Shown here one piece after another: positions 36,801 to 47,870 of a DNA stretch of 64,000 nt. Origin of the DNA: Dicaeum eximium (lineage: Eukaryota; Chordata; Aves; Passeriformes; Dicaeidae). Position 1 is the first letter of the stretch. Each line of letters starts with the position of its first letter. Both the position numbers and the translations under genes were made by a program. Location: the NCBI GenBank assembly GCA_013396995.1, contig VWZP01010953.1, forward strand, positions 558,001-622,000, read 5' to 3'. The notes under the pieces are model-generated. The model ran no database searches, was not told where the DNA came from, and saw only the letters and a program-made list of their open reading frames with translations.

Positions 36801-39800
36801 TACTCCTTCAACACTTTTCTCTTGAGGAGCAAAAATCTGGCTCTCCTGCATCTCATCTCATTCTGCACTGGGGAGTGGGTGGGTTGCCAGAACCTCCCCT
36901 CAGTGCAGAGGTGTAATTTTTTTTGTGTAGGGATGCACCAGAAATTTAAGTCCTTCAAGTCCGATTCCTATGAGCATGGAGGGGAAGCCTTCTCTCTGCA
37001 GTACGGCACAGGACAGCTTCTGGGCATTGCTGGCAAAGACACACTGCAGGTGAGTGTCCACCTAAAATGGGTGTCAGCCTCCACATCAGCTGTTTTCAGG
37101 GCAGTTCAGATACTGTCCTTGCCCTGGAAAACCTTGCCTGGTTTAGGCAAAGGCAGGGTGAGGTCCTACCAAGCTGAGTGCTGAGAAGTGTGGATTCTGC
37201 TCCAGCTTTGGGCTACCAACACAAATGCCTCAGATTTTATTTTTCATTTCTGCTTGTCTTCATGGATCCTCTTCTGGGCATATGAAGAAGCAAGCCACAT
37301 GATTAAGGCATTCTAAGGAATCGGTGCTGCCTACCTGCCTAATGGGAACATGCTATGTTGATGCAAGTCACACAAAGATAGCCAGGCTTTATAAACTGAA
37401 TGAATCCATTGATATGCGTCAATGAAATAGAAATATGGCTAATTTCTTGTTATTGGTGGTGTCATTACTTTCAGTTGTGATTGTTCTTTGCTTGGTTGTT
37501 TGTTGCCTTTTTTTTTACTGAACAGATAAGTAACATCTCCATCAAGGGACAGGACTTCGGCGAGTCGGTGTTCGAGCCAGGAGCAACTTTTGTCCTTGCC
37601 CATTTTGATGGTGTACTGGGCTTAGGCTACCCCTCCTTAGCAGTGGGCAATGCTCTGCCTGTGTTTGATAGCATCATGAACCAGCAGCTGGTAGAGGAGC
37701 CAATCTTCTCTTTCTATCTGAAAAGGTCTGTCTTTAAAATGACACTGCTAAAAAAGAAGTAAATCTGTTTTAACTGTTGATAGAAACAACTGTGCATCTG
37801 TATAAAGCTTCAACCCTAGAAAGAAATTTCTGCCATTTTTTGAGTCTTTGTGGGTTTTTTTTGTTTCAATTTTTGTTTCATAATCTTCAATAATTGAAGA
37901 TTATGGCCTGAAAAGAAAAAATGTTATGGGAAGGACCATGACATTTTGGACAGAGATTTATTCTTGTTGGAGCTGGTCATAAATAAAAGAAAAGTTCCCA
38001 GCTCAGACTCACCATGTCAGTTGCCAGAGGTTTCCCTCTGGCCCGTGCAGAGAAACAGAAGTGCTGTGCTACACCCAAATAGCCACATTTCAGAAAAATA
38101 CTGTTCCCTAATCTGGACCTATCTGCAATTCCACCTATTTCTCTAGTATTTCTTCTGAGCTGAGAGTAGCAACTGGCTCAGCCTGCTCCCCATGCCTACC
38201 TTGGTGTCAACAGTAAGTCTTCTCAGAGGTTGTTTGGAGGGTCTGAGTTGGAACACATAATGATGGTGGAAGTGATAATTTAGTAATAATCCCTTTCAGC
38301 CGTCCCTATCTGAATTTAGAAAGGGCTGTGATTTGACTTTTGCTTTTTAAGTGTAATCTTGTTGGTGCATACTGGCACACTCCCATGTCTGTGTTTCTGC
38401 TTTCAGAGGAGACGACACCGAGAATGGCGGTGAGTTGATTCTGGGGGGAATAGACCATTCTCTCTACAAAGGTTCAATCCACTGGGTCCCAGTCACTGAG
38501 AAAAGCTACTGGCAAATACACATGAACAAGTATGTATGCATGTATAAAAAACCTGGTGAAATTCACCTCCCTAGGTAAACCCCCAGAGACAGAAACACCT
38601 GGTGACACAGGTGCAGGAGGACTCATCTGCAGCCCTGTGCCCCTCAAAGAGGATGAGATTGGGGTTTGTTAGTTCTCTAAATCTGCTGTGATGTGGGTAG
38701 CTGGTGTCTGGGAGAGCGTGTTAGTGTGTTTTAATATGATGCACCAGTGGTCAAGATGAGTCGTGGCGGACTGTTCAGTTAAGAGGTTAAGGCACCCAGG
38801 AATAGAATCCAGCTCTGGGTCTTGCTTTCATCTGTCCTGCTAACTTTGGTCAAAGTAGCCAGGGTTCCTTTGTCCCATTTCTAGCACACTGCCTAAATTG
38901 ATAAGAACACATACCTGGGGGTGAGGACAAATTCATCAGCAGGAAGCACATGGTTAGAGTTGTTTCTCAAGTAGGGAAACAAGTAGTTTCTCAAGAGGGA
39001 AAATTGGGTCCACAGACATTCTTGTTCTCAGAAAAGCTTGTCAGCTAGTTTTAATCATAGAAACACAGAATCATTAGGGTTGGAAAAGATCTTTAAGATC
39101 ATTGAGTACAACTGTGAATCCAGCACTACTCCCAAGGACATCACTAACCCATGTCCTCAAGAGCCACATTCACACATCTTTTGAACACTTCCAAGGATGG
39201 TGACCCTACCACTTCCCTGAGCAGCCTGTTTCAATGCTTTACAATGCTTTCTGTGAAGAAATTCTTCCTAATATCCAATCTAAATCTGCCCTGGTGCAAC
39301 TTGAGGCCATTTCCTCTTGTCCTGTCACTTGTCTGGGATTAACTTCAATCAGTACTCTGGTACTTTAGCTAGCAATAATACAGTGTTTCAGTCACAGTGT
39401 ACATGCCATTTGCTTAAATCTGCTTTTTTTTTTTCATTTGCAGTATAAAGATCCAGGGCCGGGTGGCATTTTGCTCCCATGGCTGTGAAGCCATCGTTGA
39501 CTCAGGCACTTCTCTTATCACTGGCCCCTCTTCACAAATCAGGCGATTGCAGGAATATATTGGGGCAAGTCCATCCAATACTGGAGAGGTAAAAACTCTA
39601 CAGCCAGAAAACAGCTAGAGATGAAGAGAAACTCGTGTATGGTGGAGAGTTGGAAAATAACAGAAATTATTGCTTAGACAGGTGCCAGCAAAAGCCTTGT
39701 TTCCAGGACAGCACTGAGCTCTGAGCCAAGCTCCTTTTGACCTGTATGCCTTGTCCCAGTCCTCTTCCCAAATGTTCACTTCATCTTCTATACTGGTGTG

Positions 39801-42351
39801 TACGACTGGGGACATCTGTTTGAGGAATTTATCTGTACTCTGCATGAGAGATAATTTTCTTTTGGAAGACCAGAGGATTTTTGAGGTCTCCAGCTCTAGC
39901 TGTTGGCTCTCCCAAGCCAGGAGGGATTTGGTGCTGATGGCCAGCTATGTCAGTGTCAGATGGAAAGGGAATGGTATCTTAATGACAGCCCTACAGTGGC
40001 TTCACTGACAGGGCCTCTCACTGTCAGCTTGCAGTGGAGCAGTTGGTGTCATGCCAGAGGAGGGAGGCACATCAGTGTCACTCACAATGCTGGCTCCTTG
40101 CAGATGAGTCACAGGGTACAGGACAAGGCTTGCTGGCTTTCACTCTTCCTCCTGAACCTTACTCCTCTGACCCTTTGCTGGTTTTCCTTTCTTCCTTCCT
40201 GCATCTCCCTTCTGACACTCCTCACCACTCCTTCCTGTCCCTGCCTCCAGGGAAAGAGCAGTTTATTTCTACCATGCCTGGCCCTTGGCTGACTCCCACA
40301 GGTCACCAGCACATTGCCACAGCTCCAGTGCTAAAGCAAAGCTGCTGTGTGTGGCTTTTCTTAACTTTGCATGTCACAGAATATTCTGAATTGGAAGGGA
40401 CACACAAGGATCATCAGGTCCAAATCTCAGGCAAATGGCCAGTACGATCTTGGTGTTATTAGCACCATGTTCTAACCAATCTCAATTTGTCTTGATCCTG
40501 ACCCAAAACTACTCTTGGAAGAAAATTAAGAGTATTGCAAGTGCCCAGTGCACTGGACAAAGAGCAAAGACAAAAGTGGACTCTTAATTTACTTTCATTT
40601 GCAAGAGGAGGATTTGCAGTGACCTCTGTAACTCCTGAGGCTCCTGATTCTTTCTCAATCAAACCTTTAATCTTGATTTTGTTCAAATTTTTAGATACAT
40701 GCCAGTATGCTCTGATAGCACATTGATTTGATAATGGTTCATGCTAATGAACATAGATAAAATATGTATTTCCAATGTACTTATACTAGCCTAATACAAA
40801 CAAGGAATGGGTCATTGCTGTTTAGGTTCATATATACACACCAGTGCTGACCTAAAAACATTAATCCGGCATCTCAGATTTAGCAAAAAAGCATCCTGAA
40901 AATAAGAGTTTCTGTGACTGATTTTTAGCAATCATAGACAGACTGCACATATTGGCTCAAATTTATCCTAGTAAAAGTGAGTGTATCCATTCTGGATTTT
41001 ACCAGAACTTTTATCTCTTTTCAGCAAGGATTGATTTGTTCTGGATGTACTATTCTGTAATAGCTATGTAAAAGAATTATGTCTCGCTTCTTGTATCCTA
41101 CAAACAATTTTACTGGCTTTTTGTACCCTTGTCTTCAGTATCCCATGATTTATTTTGTTCTAATGGTGTGACAGTTGGTAAGTGTACACTAGATGTAGGG
41201 TTATATATGTAGGTTTTCATATAATAGATTGAAGAACAGCAAAAAGCAGATTTTCCCTTCTAGGAAGCCTCTAAAATGATGACTTAAAACACTACAGTTT
41301 ACAGCAAAGATGCTTCTGGGACTTGGAGCATTCTGCAGCTCCGTTTCCCACACCAGTTGTTTCATGAAATAACTAGAAAGGCCAGGAAATTATCTTCTCT
41401 CTTACTGTAACTGAATATATTATTTATGTACACTATTTATGACCATGCCAGGGTTTAGTTCTTCTACTCTTTAAATCCCACTCCAGGGCAAAGTATAAGC
41501 ATAAAGTGCTGTGTTCCTTACTAGCTTTTTTTTCCCCTAAAGTGATGGTTTTATGGGAGGACCTGGGGTGAACTGCACCCATAGGGTGCTCCCTCTGTGG
41601 CTGGAGTAGCTCCCTCTGCCCTGTCAAGGCCAGACTATTGGAGAACTTTTGCTCAGCAGACCTTGCTGATGTAGGCTTGCTGGGGCTCACACTCTTAGTT
41701 TTGCCTTTGAGTTGCACAGGAAGAATATCAGAGCCCCTTCACCTCCTTTGTTTTGGGACTTGCAAGGATTTACATCAGGTTGCTAGAGTACTGTGGTCTG
41801 GGCTGCTGGGCTGGTTTGATGGAGTACAGGAGAGCTGGAGGGCAGTGTTAGGCTGTGAGTCAGCCTGATGCTGTTTCTCTATTGTAAATTCACTATTACC
41901 TACTCCAAAAGCCTTGAATTCAAAGAGCAATACTTAAAGAAAGACAAAGCAATCCCATCTCAGTCAGTGCACCGTGTCCAGTTTCTTGTAGACTGCAGAA
42001 GACTGTCGAGCTTGCCTCACATAAGCTTCACGATCGGGCACCACGAATACAAGCTGGCAGCAGAGCAGTACATCATCAAGGTGTGTATCCCCAGCTCCCC
42101 TGCTCCCTGCTCCTCACCCCCTGAGCTGGGGATGGAGCAGGCTGCTGCAGGGACGTGTGCTTCCCTTCCAGGAGTCTATTGATGACCAAACCTTCTGCAT
42201 GAGTGGCTTTCAGTCTCTCGACATCCCCACTCGCACTGGCTCACTCTGGATTTTAGGAGATGTCTTCATGTCTGCATTTTACTGTATTTTTGACCGTGGG
42301 AATGACAGAGTGGGATTTGCAAAAGCTGTTCACAGGAAGGATTACTACTGA
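33877..42351 (+). CDS. CTSEAL: Secreted aspartic protease, cathepsin E-A-like / nothepsin family
   Basis: This pepsin-fold (family A1) endopeptidase has nine exons: 33877-33932, 34102-34279, 36318-36435, 36931-37049, 37526-37725, 38407-38529, 39444-39588, 41982-42080, 42172-42351. They total 1218 bp, 405 residues plus TGA, and phase closes at each junction. A signal peptide covers residues 1-16 or so (MRAILLAVVCIPFVAA). Residues 19-36 form the A1 propeptide motif (RIPLIRFKSIKKQLKEKG). The mature enzyme should begin near 60-70. Catalytic Asp99 is in DTGSSNFWVP and Asp284 in VDSGTSLITGP; the flap is Tyr142 in QYGTGQ. All three disulfides are present (CISEAC, CSHGC, and VDC with FCMSG). One N-glycosylation sequon occurs at Asn160 (NIS). 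The tail HRKDYY extends slightly past the usual end. Cys57 in the prosegment recalls the dimer-forming cysteine of cathepsin E. Orthology to chicken CTSEAL is my inference from family and position; the enzyme class is certain. Confidence 0.92.
35277..35341. repeat. T/G-rich low-complexity run, (TTTG)n-like
   Basis: About 65 bp made almost entirely of TTTG and TTTTG units lies in intron 2 of the aspartic protease gene. It is a simple repeat and likely length-polymorphic. Confidence 0.85.
37879..37905. repeat. Perfect 12-bp inverted repeat with 3-base loop
   Basis: CATAATCTTCAA, loop TAA, then TTGAAGATTATG form a perfect hairpin in intron 5 of the aspartic protease gene. The next two outward pairs would be T-G wobbles in RNA. 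No mobile-element context is visible around it. Confidence 0.9.
39057..39342 (-). repeat. CR1 LINE 3' fragment in aspartic protease intron 6
   Basis: The + strand reads as the reverse complement of a CR1 3' end. It starts at AGAAACACAGAATCATTAGG (39059-39078), contains 'gaagaaattcttcctaatat' (39256-39275), and ends with 'catttcctcttgtcctgtca' (39308-39327). The 63-codon + strand open frame at 39151-39342 is part of this element, not an exon. Confidence 0.87.
40373..40445 (-). repeat. Short CR1-type 3' end fragment in aspartic protease intron 7
   Basis: TCACAGAATATTCTGAATTG (40374-40393) followed by GAAGGGACACACAAGGATCA (40395-40414) is the inverted 3' terminus of a CR1 subfamily with the 'attctgagttggaagggacc' type end. 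It is about 70 bp and strongly truncated. Confidence 0.75.
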
Positions 42352-42659
42352 GTCGTAATAGCATTTATTCTGTCTTAACTCAAGTTAATGTAATGATCTT
42401 CAACACATGTGAGAAGAAGAGCTTTTACTCTTCTGGACCTAAACTCTGAGAAACTCTGGACCTAAATGCACATTGTGTTGTCCCCCTAAAAGTTTTAAGG
42501 ACTTTGCAGTCCTATCCCTCTTCCAGATGATATAGTTTGGTTAAATATCTATATATTTACAATGTAGATACAATTTTCCCGAGTAACTCATGGACACTAC
42601 AGCTCTCAGGATAAAGCAGCGGAGCAGCTCAGCACTCAGATTTGCAAAAGATCAGGAAG

Positions 42660-42665
42660 AATAAA
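42660..42665 (+). terminator. CTSEAL: Probable poly(A) signal of the aspartic protease gene
   Basis: This is the first clear AATAAA after the stop codon, giving a 3' UTR of about 310-330 bp, a reasonable size for this family. No earlier canonical hexamer was seen after 42351. Confidence 0.55.
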
Positions 42666-42669
42666 AATG

Positions 42670-45600
42670 CTGAACTGTGCCAGGCTGAAAAGATAGCAGC
42701 TATGTATTAAACAGCTATGTATTATGATTAATCCTAATCCTGCCTGGTCTGGCTATCCTTTTTTTCTTCTTATGTGCTAGTTTCCACCTCATTTCCTACA
42801 GCTTTCTTATTCATCATTATTTTCCATGGTTTGGGTTTTGTTCAACTTTGTTTCCTGAGTGCCATGGAAAGTCTCTTTAAATTAGCTTGCTCCAACCACC
42901 TTATATAAAAGGGAATTTGACTGATGCCTGTGTGGCCACTAATTTCAACTTGCATGATTTCCTGCTCCTTACACCACCTTTCAAACTTGCTTTTCTCCTG
43001 GGATTCATTGTACCTCGATAATTCTCCTTTTTTGGGTCTCAGCATTTGACATCCGTGCCGTAGGTCAGATGCTGCTTTTAGTGCTGACTCCTCTCCCCCT
43101 CGGCAGTGAGAGCAGCTGGAGCAGCATCTATTCACATCAGAGAACCCAGACTGCAGCCCATGCAAAGGGATACCAGTGTTCACCACCTCAGATGAGTTAT
43201 GGCACCCGTGCACCAGCACTACACATCCACTGCCCCTTGCTCAGCCACTTCTTGTCAGCAGCAGCAGGAGTTTCAGATGAAACAGCCACAGGTAGCTGTA
43301 CTGATATGGCAAAAGATTCACCTAAATTCTACCCATTGGATTATTTGTTTGTGTTGCTAAAGTTGATACTGCCCCCATACACATTAATAAAATTTAACCA
43401 AACAAAATCTGCTTTATCTTAGTGCTGTTTCAGTTACATTTTATGTTTCTTTACAGTGGTTCCAGTGCTGGGAGGAAGGGGAGTTGAGGGTGGAACAATT
43501 AAAAATTCAGGTTGCTCTCTGTCCTGGAGGAAAAAAAAATGTCACGTGTTGGTGTGCTGGGGCTGCTTGTATCTTCCTAAAGCCTGCAAATATCTGCAGT
43601 CAGCCATGTGCACTGGGCACCTCCCCAGCAGGGCAGAGCCATGGGGAGATGGAGACTGGCCCTATGGTGGCATTGCTGGGACAGAGGTTGGTGGCCCCCA
43701 GGCACTTGCTGCTGCTGCCTGTCTGGATGTGCCTGGCACAGACCAAAGGCAATGTCCATCGCTGGCCTTGGCAGTATCACAATCACAGCCCCTTAGATTT
43801 TAAGTTTTCAGTTGTAAGACTCAATAAGTATTACAAAACCAGAATGGTTTTCCTGTAGGTATATCTAATACTGATCTTGCCTTCCAGTATGAAATAATCT
43901 TTCTCTCTGGTGCCTGTTTTCATCACTCTCTATTTGCAGCCACATTGTCTTACACATTTGGCATCCAGGCTATCAACCTCTAGCAAAGGAGACTCTGCTG
44001 CCAGCTGTCTCTGCAGATGAGACTGAGCTGTGTGAAGTTACCCTGTATTTCAGGCCAATCTTGTCTTGATTCCCCTTTGTCCATGTCACTCTTAAAGAAT
44101 GGACTGATCATGAGCTAACTTATTTGTCTAGAAAATGTCATTTGTTTGGTCATTAGCCAAGACAAACAAACATCTGTAAAGCTCCATCCCTCATTTAACA
44201 GCAGCAGGGTATATTTGTTTCCTCTACTATGAAGCATGCTTAACACTCTGGTACATTTTCTTTATATATACAATATGTATATGTTCCTCAAAGATGAGTT
44301 TGCAGTAGAGTTAGATATCTGTTATTTACAACAGAAGATTTTAAGGGTGTTGGGACATGTCCCCACAGCCAGTCAGTCCAAGGTCTGACATCTTGGCTCT
44401 ATGAATTCCAGTGCAGTGTGAACACATCCTAGAAACAGGTGGAAAATCAAGCAGCATGCACAGGAACTAGCCCTCTCTTTGTTCTGATATGTCTGATCTT
44501 GCTCAAGATTAACACCATCTGATGGGAGCAAACTGCTGCTCTGACCTACTTGTCTATCCTGGCCCTGCTCTATCCTTGTCCAAATTTGCCAGCTTCTGTA
44601 AGTGCCTTGCTATGCCTGGTAGACATCAAGTTGATTTGTATGATAGGTCAAACCCTTGCAGGAAGTGCTTCTTGAGAGTTCAGTGCAACCAGGACAATGG
44701 TGTTTCTCTAAGTGCCTTTATTCATGCAATAATTCAACATTGCTTATACCTGTGAACATGAATTGTAGATTGTTGGCTTTGCTAAAATACTCCATTTACC
44801 ATGCTAAGGCAAATAGTTTACTGAGAGAAGTGTGCAGGAGAGCACATAATCCCTAAAGATCATTTAATACAAATCAGAGTACACTAATGTTTGCCAAAGT
44901 GAGATAACAGACTAAATGAGGAAAGGAAATTTTTCTGGTAATTCATCCCAGCACTAGCTTCTTCAGAAGCAATGAACAGAATATGTAGCTAACTTAGAGC
45001 TGGCCCACTGTGTGAAATGCTGGTTGTGTATTACAGACTGCATTGCGTGACTTCAGAGCTGTAACTCCTAATTTAGCATGCATCTGCATGTGTAATAGAC
45101 ACCTCTGTGGGGCTTAACTGAAGCTCTTACCTACCTAATGGCTGCTGTGTGGCCACCCTTAGCCTCCATCAGATAATGAACACTGTTGCAGGGCCAGGGA
45201 GTGCTGGCAGAGTGAGTGGGAGAGGTAGCAAAATCATTGCTGATTAGATCTACAATGTCCTGGTGGAAAGCAGCCGTGTACATCATAGGCAGTGGCCAGG
45301 CTAAGAACAAAATGGGCAGAGCTCAATGATGGGAAGCTGGGAAGGCTTTTCATGCTTAGCAGTGCTGGGATCAAACAAGCTGAAGTCTGGGTTGGGGGCA
45401 AAGAGCACTTTGGTCCAATACCTTAAGCCCTGGTGGAAGCTGTGTGAAGGATTAGAGGGAGGAGGTATGTGGGACTGGACTCTCAGTGCAGAGTTGTGGT
45501 GGACACTTGAGAGTCATCTCTAATTTCTGGCTTAAGTTCCCTTACAGCGTGCAGCACAGCTCCTCAAGCTTATGTACTGTGAGGAGAGAGCTAGATAATG

Positions 45601-47290
45601 GGCTAGGCTTCCTTCACAGCTGCTCAAAACGCTTCCTATACGTGCATGCCTGGGAGGAGTATGGCCAAACTCCCCAGAAACCTGTATTGCTCTCCAGACA
45701 AAAGTGCTATAGAGGAGAGCAGCAGTTACTTTTACTTTGTTTCTAGCTGTGTGACTGGAGCTTTCTGGCTGTCCTTAAAATGTATTGTTTATATTTAAAA
45801 TTAGCCATTTATTTATGTTAAGCTCATTGGTAAATTAAGTTCCTTGACAGTTGCAGATCCAATTAGATTGAGAAACATTAAATTTAAAAGTGTGGCATTA
45901 GCTGCAAGAAAGAGGGACTCAAGAGGAAAAAGGGAATGCTTCCAGAAGTTGCATAAGGGCCATTCAGAAAATTGGACTGCTAGGGTAAGGTGCTGTTTAT
46001 TTCTGTATAATTTCACTCCATAGAATTTCTCATTTTGTTGGTCAAACCTAAACATAGCAACCTGAATTGCCTGAAGACTTCTTGTGGAGGGGCAAGGGTG
46101 AGGTTGCACCAGAGTGCCTGACTCCAAACTGTGATCAAATTTCAGTAAGCTGCTGTTAGACACCAGTGTCACCACATCTCATAGTGTGAAGAAGTCCTTC
46201 CATAGGTGCCTGGCAAATCTGTGCTTGGCTTTCCTGCATAACTGCAATTCACATAATGAGTTTAAACAGTGCTTCCCTGGGACAAGTGTCCTCTGCTTCC
46301 TAAACTGATGGGATACATGTGTTGTTGTGTAGTGTTTTTGGAGGATTTGAGAGTGTGGTTCTGCTCAGACCATGACTAATATATACCAGCTGGAGCCAAT
46401 TTCCAGGCTGAAATAAAGCTGGAAGCAGTACAAGTGGGGAGGGCAGTTGATTTTTGTTCAAAGCCTACCCAGATGACATAGGGTCCTGCTGTATGTGATA
46501 ACAGCTAGAAGGGTATCCTCACCTAAGCTGCTGGCCATAGGAGCAGGGGCAGGCAGGTCTGTTCATTACCTTCCCAGGTTCAGGGAGTCCTAAAGTCTCC
46601 CAGGAACCACTGGTGTTACTATGGCAGAGAGGCTGGTTTGTTTTCTGAAGTGCAACCTTCTGAGCAAGAGAGCTGGGTGGACTTGCTGCCCATGCCATCC
46701 ATACTGCTTTTGCTGGTTTTTGCTGTTGTTTGCTGGTAACCTTTGGTCCCCCTCTCTCTCTGTTTTTTTCAGCCCCTGAGCTACTTTGTCTCACCCAAGG
46801 AGCTGTGGCTGCTTTCCTGGCCGGCTTTGAGACTTCTTTTGCAGGAGTGATAGCTGAAAGGCAGGTTTAGTGAGGTGGCTTGGTCACCCCTGGAGGTAGC
46901 AGGAGCCACCTAATGCTGACTCAGGTTTGGGCTAATTAAGAATGCGTGTGGTACATCTGGGAAGCATGGGAAGGGGGGAGAGGTTTAAGAAGTGGAGAAC
47001 AGTTTTGGGGAGGAGTCATGGATCACTTTGTTGTCTGCCTGGGATGACTACAGCCTGTGCACTTCCAGCTGAAGATCTCCACAAGAGTAGAGTCCAAGTT
47101 TAGTTGCACCGGCAGCTCCATCACCTCTTGAGAGAGTGCTGCAGCCCTAGGGAGGCCACCTGGGAGCCTCATTTTACAGTAAACTGTCACTGGGTATGCC
47201 ACATATGTGCTCCAAGGCTCAGACATCCCATGCCCAGCTCATCAGCTGTTTTGCACCTTCTGTTATTTAAAATGAAATTAAACATTTTAT
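42670..47290. other. Intergenic, aspartic protease to BEST3 (tail-to-tail)
   Basis: No exon, RNA gene or clear repeat was recognised in 4.6 kb. Open frames of 100-125 codons on both strands near 42840-43860 and 45813-46175 overlap one another, lack splice sites and resemble no known family. Composition is mixed, with moderately GC-rich patches near 43480-43800 and 46550-47000. Confidence 0.5.
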
Positions 47291-47293
47291 CCT

Positions 47294-47299
47294 TTTATT
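47294..47299 (-). terminator. BEST3: Possible BEST3 poly(A) signal
   Basis: TTTATT on the + strand is AATAAA on the minus strand. It lies about 570 bp downstream of the BEST3 stop codon, the nearest good hexamer I saw. The stretch 47300-47870 would then be the 3' UTR. Confidence 0.35.
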
Positions 47300-47870
47300 T
47301 TTTCTACTCTTTAGTGGCATAGCTTCATCAGTAGTGGGGCAGAATACTGTCCTACACAAATGAGGGGCCTGATTTTTCAAGTGTCCCTCCAGGCAGTGAG
47401 AGATGGTGGGCTGAGGAAGGAATTGAGCCCACATCTTGCCTTTGAGCCACCTGAACAGAAACCAAAACTGTTGGTAGATCTTACAGGGATGTCATGGACC
47501 TTAAGCTGATGGAGCAGACAAAGGCAGCAGAGTTCAGTGTATATCCAAAGCGGACAGAACCATACCCACTCCTCTGATAACCCTTGTGTTTCCTAGTTAT
47601 GTCTACACAGCTCACTGCCGTATACATCCTGAGGCTGCCAGTACTCCCGGTAAATATATTTCCCACAGGGTCACAGATTTCAAGCCAGTGACCAAGTGGC
47701 TTAAAGTATGTCACCACAATGCCTCCTATTTAGGTGCCCAAATCCTCTGCTGTATCTTGTTCATAACTTGTCTGAGGAGCGAGTCTGCCCTTCTGCACTT
47801 TCAGCAAATTTGTGTGAGAACCGCATTAAAGAGAAGACAAGAAGTTCAGTCAGACCCAGAGGAAGAATGG

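Noticed and set aside
39151..39342. 63-codon + strand open frame inside the protease gene
   Set aside because: Falls in a CR1 element, not in the phase-closing exon set.
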